From the NCBI RefSeq assembly GCF_003751785.1, contig NZ_RKIE01000001.1:1589564-1653563 (forward strand): DNA of 64,000 bases, read 5' to 3'. The translations under genes and the position numbers were made by a program. This stretch comes from Frigoribacterium sp. PhB160 (GTDB lineage Bacteria; Actinomycetota; Actinomycetes; Actinomycetales; Microbacteriaceae). The notes under the pieces are model-generated. The model was given only the letters and a program-made list of their open reading frames with translations. It did not search any database and had not been told where the DNA came from. Of the stretch, positions 27,933 to 35,127 are shown one piece after another. Numbering within the stretch: the stretch's first letter is position 1; each line of letters begins with the position of its first letter.

Positions 27933-28576
27933 GCCGGGTCGTCCGCCCCCTCCAAGGCGTTCTGCCGGTCGAAGTCGACCGCTCCGGTGGCCTCCGACTC
28001 CTCCTCGATCGGGTCGTCGAAGGCCCGGAGCACGAGCGAGCCGTCGGCGACCTCGAACACGTGGACCGACCCGTTGCGGATCGGCACGCCGACGTGCAGG
28101 ACGCTGTCGTCGTCGCCCGTGACGTGGTTGACGACCGCGCGGATGACGGCGCCGTGCGTGGCCACGACCACCGCGCCTCCGTCGGCGGCCCGGGCGACCT
28201 CGGCGAGGGCGGGGAGCACGCGCGACAGGAGCTCGCGACGGCTCTCCCGCCCGGGGACGGGCACGCCGGCCGGGAAGCGTGCCTCGACCTCGGTGCCGGT
28301 GAGGCCCTCGGCCTCGCCGTAGCGGCGCTCGGCGACGTCCGGCACGAGTCGCGGAGCGGGGAGGCCCAGGCGACCGGCGATGATGGCGCCGGTCTCCGCC
28401 GCGCGGGAGAGCGGGCTCGCGACGACCTCGGTGAGCGGACGACGCGCGAGGAGGTCGCCGGCCTCGGCGGCCTGTCGGCGGCCGACGTCGTTGAGCGGGA
28501 TGTCCGTCGAGCCCTGGATGCGCCGGGCGCGGTTCCAGTCGGTCTCGCCGTGGCGCACGAGGTACAGCAGGGTCAT
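27929..28576 (-). CDS. Histidine phosphatase family protein
   Basis: 215 aa phosphoglycerate-mutase-like phosphatase. The catalytic RHGETDWN is at residues 8-15, RIQGSTDIPLNDVGRRQA follows, and the second catalytic His is in VVATHGAVIRAVV near residue 140. The acidic C-terminal tail (residues 190-215) is variable. The substrate is unknown; broad-specificity phosphatases and alpha-ribazole phosphatases share this pattern. It lies 31 bp after the sirtuin gene on the same strand and is probably co-transcribed. Confidence 0.85.
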   Translation of the reverse strand: MTLLYLVRHGETDWNRARRIQGSTDIPLNDVGRRQAAEAGDLLARRPLTEVVASPLSRAAETGAIIAGRLGLPAPRLVPDVAERRYGEAEGLTGTEVEARFPAGVPVPGRESRRELLSRVLPALAEVARAADGGAVVVATHGAVIRAVVNHVTGDDDSVLHVGVPIRNGSVHVFEVADGSLVLRAFDDPIEEESEATGAVDFDRQNALEGADDPA

Positions 28577-28607
28577 CGGGTCCTCCGGGCGAGATGGGGG
28601 AGCGGGC

Positions 28608-29453
28608 TCACCGCACGAGCCGCTCGGCGAGGGCCGCGAGCGTCTCGGACGTCCCCGCCTCGACCTTGACGGCGGCGCGCGAGTCGCCCTTCGTGACGCC
28701 GCGGTTGACGACGACGACGGGGAGCTTGCGGCGCGTGGCCTGGTCGAGGAGGCGGATGCCGGAGTTGACGACGAGCGACGACCCGGCGACGAGCAGGGCG
28801 TCGGCCGAGACGACGAGCGAGCGGGCCTCGGCGAACCGCTCGACCGGCACGAACTCGCCGAAGAAGACGACGTCGGGCTTCAGCACCCCGCCGCAGACGG
28901 TGCACTCCGGGACGACGAAGGAGTCGATGTCGTCGACCTCGACGTCGCCGTCGGGAGCGAGGCGGACGTTCTCGGGCTCGTCGATCCAGGGGTTCGCGGC
29001 GGACAGCCGGGCCGCGACCTGGTCGCGCGCGAACGACTGGCCGCAGGTGAGGCAGAGCACGCGGTCGACGGTGCCGTGCAGGTCGACGACCCGCCGCGAC
29101 CCGGCGCGCACGTGGAGGGCGTCGACGTTCTGCGTCACGACGCCGTTGGTGACGCCGGCGGCCTCGAGCCGGGCGAGGGCCCGGTGGCCCTCGTTGGGCG
29201 CGGCCGCGCTGAAGGCCTTCCAGCCGAGGTGGCTGCCGGCCCAGTAGCGCTTGCGCCACCGGGCGTCGGCCAGGAACTGCTGGAACGTCATCGGGCGGCG
29301 GACGGGCGCGCCCTCTCCCCGGTAGTCGGGGATGCCCGAGTCGGTGCTGACGCCGGCGCCGGTCAGCACCGCGACGCGGCGACCCTCGAGCACGCGAACG
29401 GCCTCGTCGAGGGCCGCGGGGTCGAGCAGCACCGCGGGCGTGGCGTCGGGCAC
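28608..29453 (-). CDS. Sir2-family NAD-dependent protein deacylase
   Basis: 281 aa. It has the NAD-binding GAGVSTDSGIPDYRG near residues 32-46, TQNVDALHVRAGS near 108, the catalytic His in DLHGTVDR near 124, and four zinc cysteines as CLTC (near 133) and CTVC (near 185). This is a class II/IV-like sirtuin that removes acyl groups from lysines using NAD. The GTG at 29453 has GAAGGAG upstream. It is divergent from the SpoU methyltransferase gene. Confidence 0.9.
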   Translation of the reverse strand: MPDATPAVLLDPAALDEAVRVLEGRRVAVLTGAGVSTDSGIPDYRGEGAPVRRPMTFQQFLADARWRKRYWAGSHLGWKAFSAAAPNEGHRALARLEAAGVTNGVVTQNVDALHVRAGSRRVVDLHGTVDRVLCLTCGQSFARDQVAARLSAANPWIDEPENVRLAPDGDVEVDDIDSFVVPECTVCGGVLKPDVVFFGEFVPVERFAEARSLVVSADALLVAGSSLVVNSGIRLLDQATRRKLPVVVVNRGVTKGDSRAAVKVEAGTSETLAALAERLVR

Positions 29454-29556
29454 GGAGGAGCTCCTTCGGGTGGCGTGACGTTAGCCTAAACGCCGACCCT
29501 TCCCGTTTCGTTCCCGCCGGGCGCCGCCCGGCCGGACGCCCCGCCCCAGGAGCGCC

Positions 29557-30363
29557 GTGCGCATCACCCGCATCACCGACCTCGACCACGACTCGCTCGC
29601 CGACTACGCCCGGCTGACGGACGTGGCGCTGCGGCGGGTCACCGAGCCCGAGGGCGGCCTGTACATCGCCGAGTCGTCGAAGGTCATCGAGCGGGCGCTG
29701 CGCGCGGGCCACGTGCCGCGCTCGGTGCTGATGACCGAGCGCTGGCTGGCCGACATCGAGCCGCTCGTCGAGGCCTTCGAGGGCGAGATCTTCATCGGCG
29801 ACGCCGCCCTGCTCGAGACCCTCACGGGGTACCACCTGCACCGCGGCGCCCTCGCGGCGATGCACCGGCCCGAGCTGCCCTCCGTCGCGGCCGTGCTCGA
29901 GGGCGCCCGCCGCGTCGTCGTGCTCGAGGACGTCGTCGACCACACCAACGTCGGCGCCATCTTCCGCGCCGTGGCCGGCCTCGGGGCCGACGCCGTGCTC
30001 GTCACGCCGCGCTGTGCCGACCCGCTCTACCGCCGGAGCGTCCGCGTGAGCATGGGCACGGTGCTGCAGGTGCCGTGGACGCGCCTGCCGGACTGGCCCG
30101 AGGGCGGCGACCTGCTCCGCTCCTCCGGGTTCGAGGTGGCGGCCCTCGCCCTCTCCGACGACGCCGTCGCGCTCGACGACTACGCGGCGTCGCCGCCGGA
30201 GAAGGTCGCGCTCGTGCTCGGCACGGAGGGCGACGGGCTGAGCCCGGCCGCGCTGCGCGCCTCCGACACCGTCGTGACGATCCCCATGCTGCACGGCGTC
30301 GACAGCCTGAACGTCGCTGCCGCGAGCGCCGTCGCGCTCTGGGCGCTGCGGGTGCCGGCGTGA
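29557..30363 (+). CDS. TrmH/SpoU-family RNA 2'-O-methyltransferase
   Basis: 268 aa. The three SPOUT motifs are intact: NVGAIFRAVAGLGADAVLV near residue 131, LGTEGDGLS near 222, and IPMLHGVDSLNVAAASAVALW near 243. An N-terminal substrate-binding domain (residues 1-100) is present. The target may be 23S rRNA or tRNA ribose. The GTG has AGGAGC upstream. Its TGA overlaps the GTG of the carboxypeptidase gene (GTGA). Confidence 0.9.
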   Translation: MRITRITDLDHDSLADYARLTDVALRRVTEPEGGLYIAESSKVIERALRAGHVPRSVLMTERWLADIEPLVEAFEGEIFIGDAALLETLTGYHLHRGALAAMHRPELPSVAAVLEGARRVVVLEDVVDHTNVGAIFRAVAGLGADAVLVTPRCADPLYRRSVRVSMGTVLQVPWTRLPDWPEGGDLLRSSGFEVAALALSDDAVALDDYAASPPEKVALVLGTEGDGLSPAALRASDTVVTIPMLHGVDSLNVAAASAVALWALRVPA

Positions 30364-31640
30364 CCGGCCTGCGGCCGCCCGCCGCGGCCGACCTCCCCAC
30401 GGCCGTCGATCCCGACCGCGAGCGGCGCCGCCGGGCGCGGCTGCGGCGTCGTCGCGTCGGCGTCGGCGCGCTCGTGACGCTCCTCCTCGCCGCCGCCGTC
30501 TACCTGCCGGTGACGTTGCTCGGCCCGCTCGCGCCCGCCGCCGCCGACGTCGCGAGCTACGCCGCCCCCGCCCAGCCCGGCGCGGAGCTCGCCTTCCCGG
30601 GCTACGGAGCGACCGGCGTCATGGCGCTCGGCTTCGACGAGAGCCTGACGACGAGCGGCGACGACCGCGCACGGCCGATCGCGAGCATCAGCAAGGTGGT
30701 GACCGCCCTCGTGGTCCTCGACGCCGAGCCCCTGGCGGGCGGCGACGGCCCGGGCGTCACGCTCGACGCCGCCGACGTCGCGCTCTACGACACCTACCGC
30801 GACGTGGGCGGCAAGGTGGCGCCCATGACGCTCGGCCAGACGCTCACCGAGCGACAGATGATCGAGGTCTCGCTGATCGAGTCCGCCAACAACTACGCCG
30901 ACGCGCTCGCGCGGTGGGCGTTCGGCAGCCCGCAGGCCTACGTGACGGCCGCCGCCGACTGGCTCGCCGAGAACGGGCTCGACTCGACCACGATCGTCGA
31001 GCCGACGGGCATGTCGCCGTCGAACACGAGCACCGCGACCGACCTCGTCGCCCTCGGGGCCCTGGCCCTCGCCGACCCCGACGTCTCCGCCATCGTCGGC
31101 ACGGCGTCCACGACCGTGCCCGGCATCGGCGAGATCGACAACAGCAACGAGCTGCTCGGGCTCGACGGCGTGCGGGGCATCAAGACCGGCACGCTCGACG
31201 AGGCCGGCGCGTGCCTCCTCTTCGCGGCCGACTACACGGTCGCGGACCAGACGGTCACCGTCGTCGGCGTGATGCTCGGCGGGGTCGACCACGACTCGCT
31301 CGACGTCGACGTGCAGCGGCTGCTCTCGAGCGTCACTGGGAAGTTCCAGACCGTCACGCTCACGACCGCGGGCGACGCCCACGCCTCCTACCGCCTCCCC
31401 TGGGGCGCCGGCGCCGAGGCCGTGGCCGCCCGGACGGCCAGCCTGCTCGTCTGGGGCGACCAGGCCGTGACGGCGTCGGTCGAGACCGACGAGGTCGGAC
31501 CGGAGCCCGCCGGCACCGAGGTCGGAGCCGTGCACTTCACGGTCGGCGACGAGCGCGTGGACGTGCCGCTCGTGCTCGACGCCCCGATCGCCGAGCCGGG
31601 GGCGTGGTGGCGGCTGACGCACCCCGGGGACGTCCTGTAG
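30360..31640 (+). CDS. D-alanyl-D-alanine carboxypeptidase (peptidase S11)
   Basis: 426 aa. An Arg-rich N-terminus is followed by one membrane segment (residues 33-53), placing the rest outside. The penicillin-binding motifs are SISK (SxxK, near residue 108), SAN (near 180) and KTG (near 278). It trims the terminal D-Ala of peptidoglycan stem peptides. The C-terminal 120 residues form a separate beta-rich domain as in DacA-type enzymes. The GTG at 30360 overlaps the methyltransferase stop, so the two are probably translated together. Confidence 0.87.
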   Translation: MTGLRPPAAADLPTAVDPDRERRRRARLRRRRVGVGALVTLLLAAAVYLPVTLLGPLAPAAADVASYAAPAQPGAELAFPGYGATGVMALGFDESLTTSGDDRARPIASISKVVTALVVLDAEPLAGGDGPGVTLDAADVALYDTYRDVGGKVAPMTLGQTLTERQMIEVSLIESANNYADALARWAFGSPQAYVTAAADWLAENGLDSTTIVEPTGMSPSNTSTATDLVALGALALADPDVSAIVGTASTTVPGIGEIDNSNELLGLDGVRGIKTGTLDEAGACLLFAADYTVADQTVTVVGVMLGGVDHDSLDVDVQRLLSSVTGKFQTVTLTTAGDAHASYRLPWGAGAEAVAARTASLLVWGDQAVTASVETDEVGPEPAGTEVGAVHFTVGDERVDVPLVLDAPIAEPGAWWRLTHPGDVL

Positions 31641-31661
31641 CGGCCCGGCCGCGCCGCGCCT

Positions 31662-31674
31662 CCCCGGCTCGGGG
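31662..31674. terminator. Hairpin between convergent carboxypeptidase and SGNH genes
   Basis: 5-bp GC stem CCCCG / CGGGG with a GCT loop beside a CGCGCCTCC element (reverse of GGAGGCGCG). It is short but sits in the 35-bp gap between convergent genes. Confidence 0.4.
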
Positions 31675-31675
31675 G

Positions 31676-32464
31676 CTACTGCTCGTCGCGCCAGATCATC
31701 GTGACCGCGTCCGGGCGCTTGGCCTGCCGCCCGTCGCCGGACGACTGGTGCCGGATGCGCCGCACCACCCACGGCACGAGGTACTCGCGCGCCCAGCCCA
31801 TGTCCTCCGAGCGGGCCTGCCGCCAGGGGCGGCGCACGAGCGGCTCCGGCCGCCACGGCTCGAGGTCGTTCTCGACCGCCAGCGCGGCCAGCACCATGCG
31901 GGCGATCGTGTGGTGCCCGAGGGGGCTGAAGTGCAGGCGGTCGGGCGCCCACATGCGCGGGTCGACGAGCTGGCGCAGCGCCCACATGTCGGCCACCACG
32001 GCGTCGTGCTTCAGGGCGATCGCCCGCACGTGCTCGTTGTAGATGGCGACCTTGCCCCGCAGCCGGCCGAGCACCGGGGTGAGGCCGATGTCGGGGCCCG
32101 TGAAGACGACGACCGTGGCGCCCTGGCTGCTCAGCGTCGCGATCAGCCGCTCGAAGCGGCGGGCGACGTCGTCGGGGTCGGTGCCGGGGCGGATGATGTC
32201 GTTGCCGCCCGCCGAGACGGTGATGAGGTCGGGGCGCAGCGCCAGCGCGGCCTCGGCCTGCTCGGCGGCGATCTGGTCGAGGAGACGACCCCGCACCGCG
32301 AGGTTGGCGTACGCGAAGTCCTCCGCCGACGAGCCGAGCACCTCGGCGACGCGGTCGGCCCAGCCGCGGTGGCCGCCGGGCGCACGCTCCTCCGGGTCGC
32401 CGATGCCCTCGGTGAACGAGTCACCGATCGCGACGTACCTCGACCACGGGTGCTGCTGCGTCAT
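31676..32464 (-). CDS. SGNH/GDSL-type hydrolase
   Basis: 262 aa with no signal peptide. The catalytic blocks are present: GDSFTEGIGD near residue 14 (nucleophile Ser), the oxyanion Gly and Asn in SAGGNDI near 87, and the DRLHFSPLGHH Asp-His pair near 178. The likely reaction is ester or lipid hydrolysis, substrate unknown. The ATG at 32464 has GGAGGG just upstream and TAACGT as a possible -10. The C-terminal Arg-rich tail is variable. It is divergent from the acyl-CoA dehydrogenase-like gene. Confidence 0.85.
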   Translation of the reverse strand: MTQQHPWSRYVAIGDSFTEGIGDPEERAPGGHRGWADRVAEVLGSSAEDFAYANLAVRGRLLDQIAAEQAEAALALRPDLITVSAGGNDIIRPGTDPDDVARRFERLIATLSSQGATVVVFTGPDIGLTPVLGRLRGKVAIYNEHVRAIALKHDAVVADMWALRQLVDPRMWAPDRLHFSPLGHHTIARMVLAALAVENDLEPWRPEPLVRRPWRQARSEDMGWAREYLVPWVVRRIRHQSSGDGRQAKRPDAVTMIWRDEQ

Positions 32465-32503
32465 GCCCTCCACGTTACCTCGCGGGCCGGGAGCTCTCGG
32501 GTC

Positions 32504-32509
32504 TAGCCT
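32504..32509 (+). promoter_or_regulatory. Leaderless-type -10 box of the acyl-CoA dehydrogenase-like gene
   Basis: TAGCCT, six bases, then GTG at 32516, without a ribosome-binding site. Confidence 0.5.
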
Positions 32510-32515
32510 CGGGGC

Positions 32516-33718
32516 GTGACCCCGAGCAGCGACGCCCCCGCCGTCATCGGCACCGACACGACCCTCGACGAGGCCCTGCCCGGCGACGTCCTCGCCCGCC
32601 TCCGCGAGCGGGCGGCGGTGCACGACCGCGAGGGCACGTTCCCCGAGGCCGACCTCGCCGAGCTGCGCGAGCGCGGCTGGCTGCGGCTCTTCGTGCCCGC
32701 GGACGCCGGAGGCGCGGGCTGGGGGCTCGAACGCGTCGCCGCCGCGCAGTCCCGCCTGGCCGAGGCGGCCCCGGCGACGGCGCTGGCGATCGGCATGCAC
32801 CTCGTCTGGACCGGGGTCGCCGCCGTGCTGCGGGCCCGCGGCGACCGGTCGCTCGACCTCGTGCTCGAGGACGCGGCGCGCGACGAGCTCTTCGCCTTCG
32901 GGGTGAGCGAGCCCGGCAACGACCTCGTGCTCGGCGACTCGGTGACGGTGGCCGAGCCGACGGGGGACGGCGGTTACCGCTTCACGGGCACCAAGACCTC
33001 GACCTCGCTCTCGCCCGCCTGGACGCGGCTCGGCGTCTTCGGGCGCGACGACCACGACCCGGCGGCGCCGCTGCTCGTGCACGGCTTCGTCCACCGTGAC
33101 CAGCCGGGGCACGAGTCGCTGGACGACTGGGACGCGATCGGCATGCGTGCGACCCAGAGCCACACGACCCGGCTCACGGGCGTCGAGGTGCCGGCGGCGC
33201 GGATCGCCCGGTCGATCCCCCTCGGCTCGAGCGACGACGCGCTGGTCGGGGCGGTATTCCTCGTCTTCGAGACGCTCGTGGCCGCCGTCTACCGCGGCGT
33301 GGCGCGACGCGCCGTGCAGCTCGCCGTGGAGGCGGCGACGACCCGCACCTCGCGCCGGGCCGGGGGAGCGCCTCTCGCCGACGACGCCGTGGTGCGCTGG
33401 CGCGTCGCCGAGGCCGCGATGGCCGTCGACGGCCTCGAGCCACAGGTCGACGCCGTCGCCCGGGACGTCGACGCGCTCGTCGACCACGGCGCCGACTGGC
33501 CGCGGCTCGTCGTCGGGCTGAAGACCCGGGTCACGGACACCGCCCGCGCCGTCGTCGACCAGGCCGTGGCCGTCGCGGGAGGCGCCTCGTACCGGACCTC
33601 GTCCGAGCTCGGCCGCCTGCAGCGCGACGTGCTCGCCGGGAGGTTCCACCCGTCGAGCCCCGACTCGGCCCACGCGACGGTCGCCGCACGGCTGCTCGGG
33701 CCGGCGGGCCGCGCCTGA
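32516..33718 (+). CDS. Acyl-CoA dehydrogenase family protein
   Basis: 400 aa. The N-terminal helical part (LAELRERGWLRLFVPADAGGAGWGLERVAAAQ, residues 43-74) and the middle domain (FGVSEPGNDL, then FTGTKTSTSLSPAWTRLGVFG near residue 152) follow the acyl-CoA dehydrogenase plan. The C-terminal helical bundle is shorter and more diverged; I cannot identify the catalytic Glu with confidence. It may act on an unusual acyl-CoA or be a flavin-dependent relative. No electron-transfer flavoprotein gene is adjacent. It reads in the same direction as dinB, 93 bp upstream. Confidence 0.78.
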   Translation: MTPSSDAPAVIGTDTTLDEALPGDVLARLRERAAVHDREGTFPEADLAELRERGWLRLFVPADAGGAGWGLERVAAAQSRLAEAAPATALAIGMHLVWTGVAAVLRARGDRSLDLVLEDAARDELFAFGVSEPGNDLVLGDSVTVAEPTGDGGYRFTGTKTSTSLSPAWTRLGVFGRDDHDPAAPLLVHGFVHRDQPGHESLDDWDAIGMRATQSHTTRLTGVEVPAARIARSIPLGSSDDALVGAVFLVFETLVAAVYRGVARRAVQLAVEAATTRTSRRAGGAPLADDAVVRWRVAEAAMAVDGLEPQVDAVARDVDALVDHGADWPRLVVGLKTRVTDTARAVVDQAVAVAGGASYRTSSELGRLQRDVLAGRFHPSSPDSAHATVAARLLGPAGRA

Positions 33719-33811
33719 CGGGCGTCGCGCTCGACCGCCCCCGGCGACGGGCGCTCGCTCCGCCGTCCGACCGCCCCCGGCGATGTCGGCGGCCCGTGTG
33801 AGGATGCACGG
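33719..33811 (+). promoter_or_regulatory. dinB upstream region: 16-bp direct repeats and RecA-NDp-like promoter
   Basis: Two identical 16-base copies of CGACCGCCCCCGGCGA lie at 33732-33747 and 33768-33783. Starting on the last base of the second copy is ATGTCGGCG (33783-33791), then 8 bases, then GAGGAT (33800-33805), then 6 bases to the GTG. This fits the RecA-NDp / PafBC damage promoter plan (TTGTCRGTG, 8 bases, TAnnnT) with mismatches at the first T, the eighth base and the first base of the -10. Confidence 0.45.
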
Positions 33812-35116
33812 GTGAGCAAACAGGACGGCAGCGGGCGCATGGTCACGTCGGTGCCCACCGACGAGGCGAGCGCCCGCATCTTCCACGTCGACATGGATGC
33901 CTTCTTCGCGTCGGTCGAGCTGCTCGACCACCCCGAGCTGCGCGGGCTGCCCGTCGTCATCGGCCACCGCTCCGACCGGTCCGTCGTGACCGCCGCCACG
34001 TACGAGGCACGCAAGTTCGGCGTCAACTCCGCCATGCCGATGGCGATCGCGCTCCGCCGGTGCCCCCAGGCGATCGTGCTCGAGCCGCACTTCGAGAAGT
34101 ACCAGCACTGGTCGCGGGTGGTCATGTCGATGTTCGACGACGTCACGCCGCTCGTCGAGCGCCTCGGCATCGACGAGGCCTTCCTCGACGTCACCGGCGC
34201 GATCCGGCTCATGGGGTCGCCCTTCGCCATCGCGACCGAGCTGCGTCGCCGCGTGCACGCCGAGACCGGGCTGCACTGCAGCATCGGAGCGGCGTCGACC
34301 AAGTTCGTCGCCAAGCTCGCGTCCAGCGTCGCGAAGCCCGACGGGCTGCTGATCGTCCCCCACGCCGAGACGCTGGCCTTCCTCCACCCCCGCCCGATCA
34401 GCGCCCTCTGGGGCGTCGGCGGCAAGACGGAGGAGGTGCTGCTCGGCCTCGGCCTCCGCACGGTGGGCGACGTGGCCGCCGCACCGCTCGACACGCTCGT
34501 CCGGGCCGTCGGTCCGGCGGCGGGCGCGAAGCTGCAGGCGCTCGCGTGGGCCCGCGACTCCCGACGCGTGACCACGTCCACCGAGGAGAAGAGCGTCGGG
34601 CACGAGGTGACCTTCTCCACCGACGTGCTCGACCCCGACGTCGTCCGGCGCGAGCTGCTGCGGCTCAGCGACCGGGTGGGCGTGCGGCTCCGGGCCGCGG
34701 GCCTCAGCGGGCGCACCGTCGTGCTCAAGCTCCGCACGAGCGACTTCGTGACCATCACCCGCTCCCGCACGCTGGCCGATCCGACCGACCTCGGCCGCCG
34801 CATCTACGACGAGGTGCGCGAGGTCTACGAGGCCACCGGCAAGCAGCACGAGCGGATCCGCCTCGTCGGCGTCCGCATGGAGGGGCTCGCCGAGGGCGGC
34901 GGCGGCGGCGGGCTCGCCCTGTGGGACGACGACGACGACTGGCGCGAGGCCGAGACCACGATGGACGCGCTCCGGGCCAAGTTCGGGGCGACGATGCTGA
35001 CGCCGGCGTCGCTGCTCCGTCCCGGCACGCGACGGGGCTCGGGGGGCACGCGACGGGGCGACGAACGACCCCGCGACGGTTCGGCCGGTGCCGAGCCCGG
35101 GCGCCGCGGCGAGTAA
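33812..35116 (+). CDS. dinB: DNA polymerase IV (Y-family)
   Basis: 434 aa error-prone translesion polymerase. Catalytic acids are in FHVDMDAFFASVE (residues 24-36) and GIDEAFLDVTGA near 120, with ATYEARKFGVNSAMPM near 63. The palm, fingers, helix-hairpin-helix (ISALWGVGGKTEEVLLGLGLRTVGDVAAA near 198) and little-finger domains are all present. The C-terminal 40 residues are Arg/Gly-rich and ambiguous for a clamp-binding motif. The start is GTG at 33812, six bases after the -10-like GAGGAT. The TAA stop forms the first half of the helicase promoter. Confidence 0.93.
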   Translation: MSKQDGSGRMVTSVPTDEASARIFHVDMDAFFASVELLDHPELRGLPVVIGHRSDRSVVTAATYEARKFGVNSAMPMAIALRRCPQAIVLEPHFEKYQHWSRVVMSMFDDVTPLVERLGIDEAFLDVTGAIRLMGSPFAIATELRRRVHAETGLHCSIGAASTKFVAKLASSVAKPDGLLIVPHAETLAFLHPRPISALWGVGGKTEEVLLGLGLRTVGDVAAAPLDTLVRAVGPAAGAKLQALAWARDSRRVTTSTEEKSVGHEVTFSTDVLDPDVVRRELLRLSDRVGVRLRAAGLSGRTVVLKLRTSDFVTITRSRTLADPTDLGRRIYDEVREVYEATGKQHERIRLVGVRMEGLAEGGGGGGLALWDDDDDWREAETTMDALRAKFGATMLTPASLLRPGTRRGSGGTRRGDERPRDGSAGAEPGRRGE

Positions 35117-35119
35117 GAT
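35114..35119 (+). promoter_or_regulatory. Leaderless-type -10 box overlapping the dinB stop codon
   Basis: TAAGAT, whose TAA is the dinB stop, lies eight bases before the helicase GTG at 35128. It is the second case in this window of a -10 box made from the preceding stop codon. Confidence 0.45.
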
Positions 35120-35127
35120 CGGGTCGA

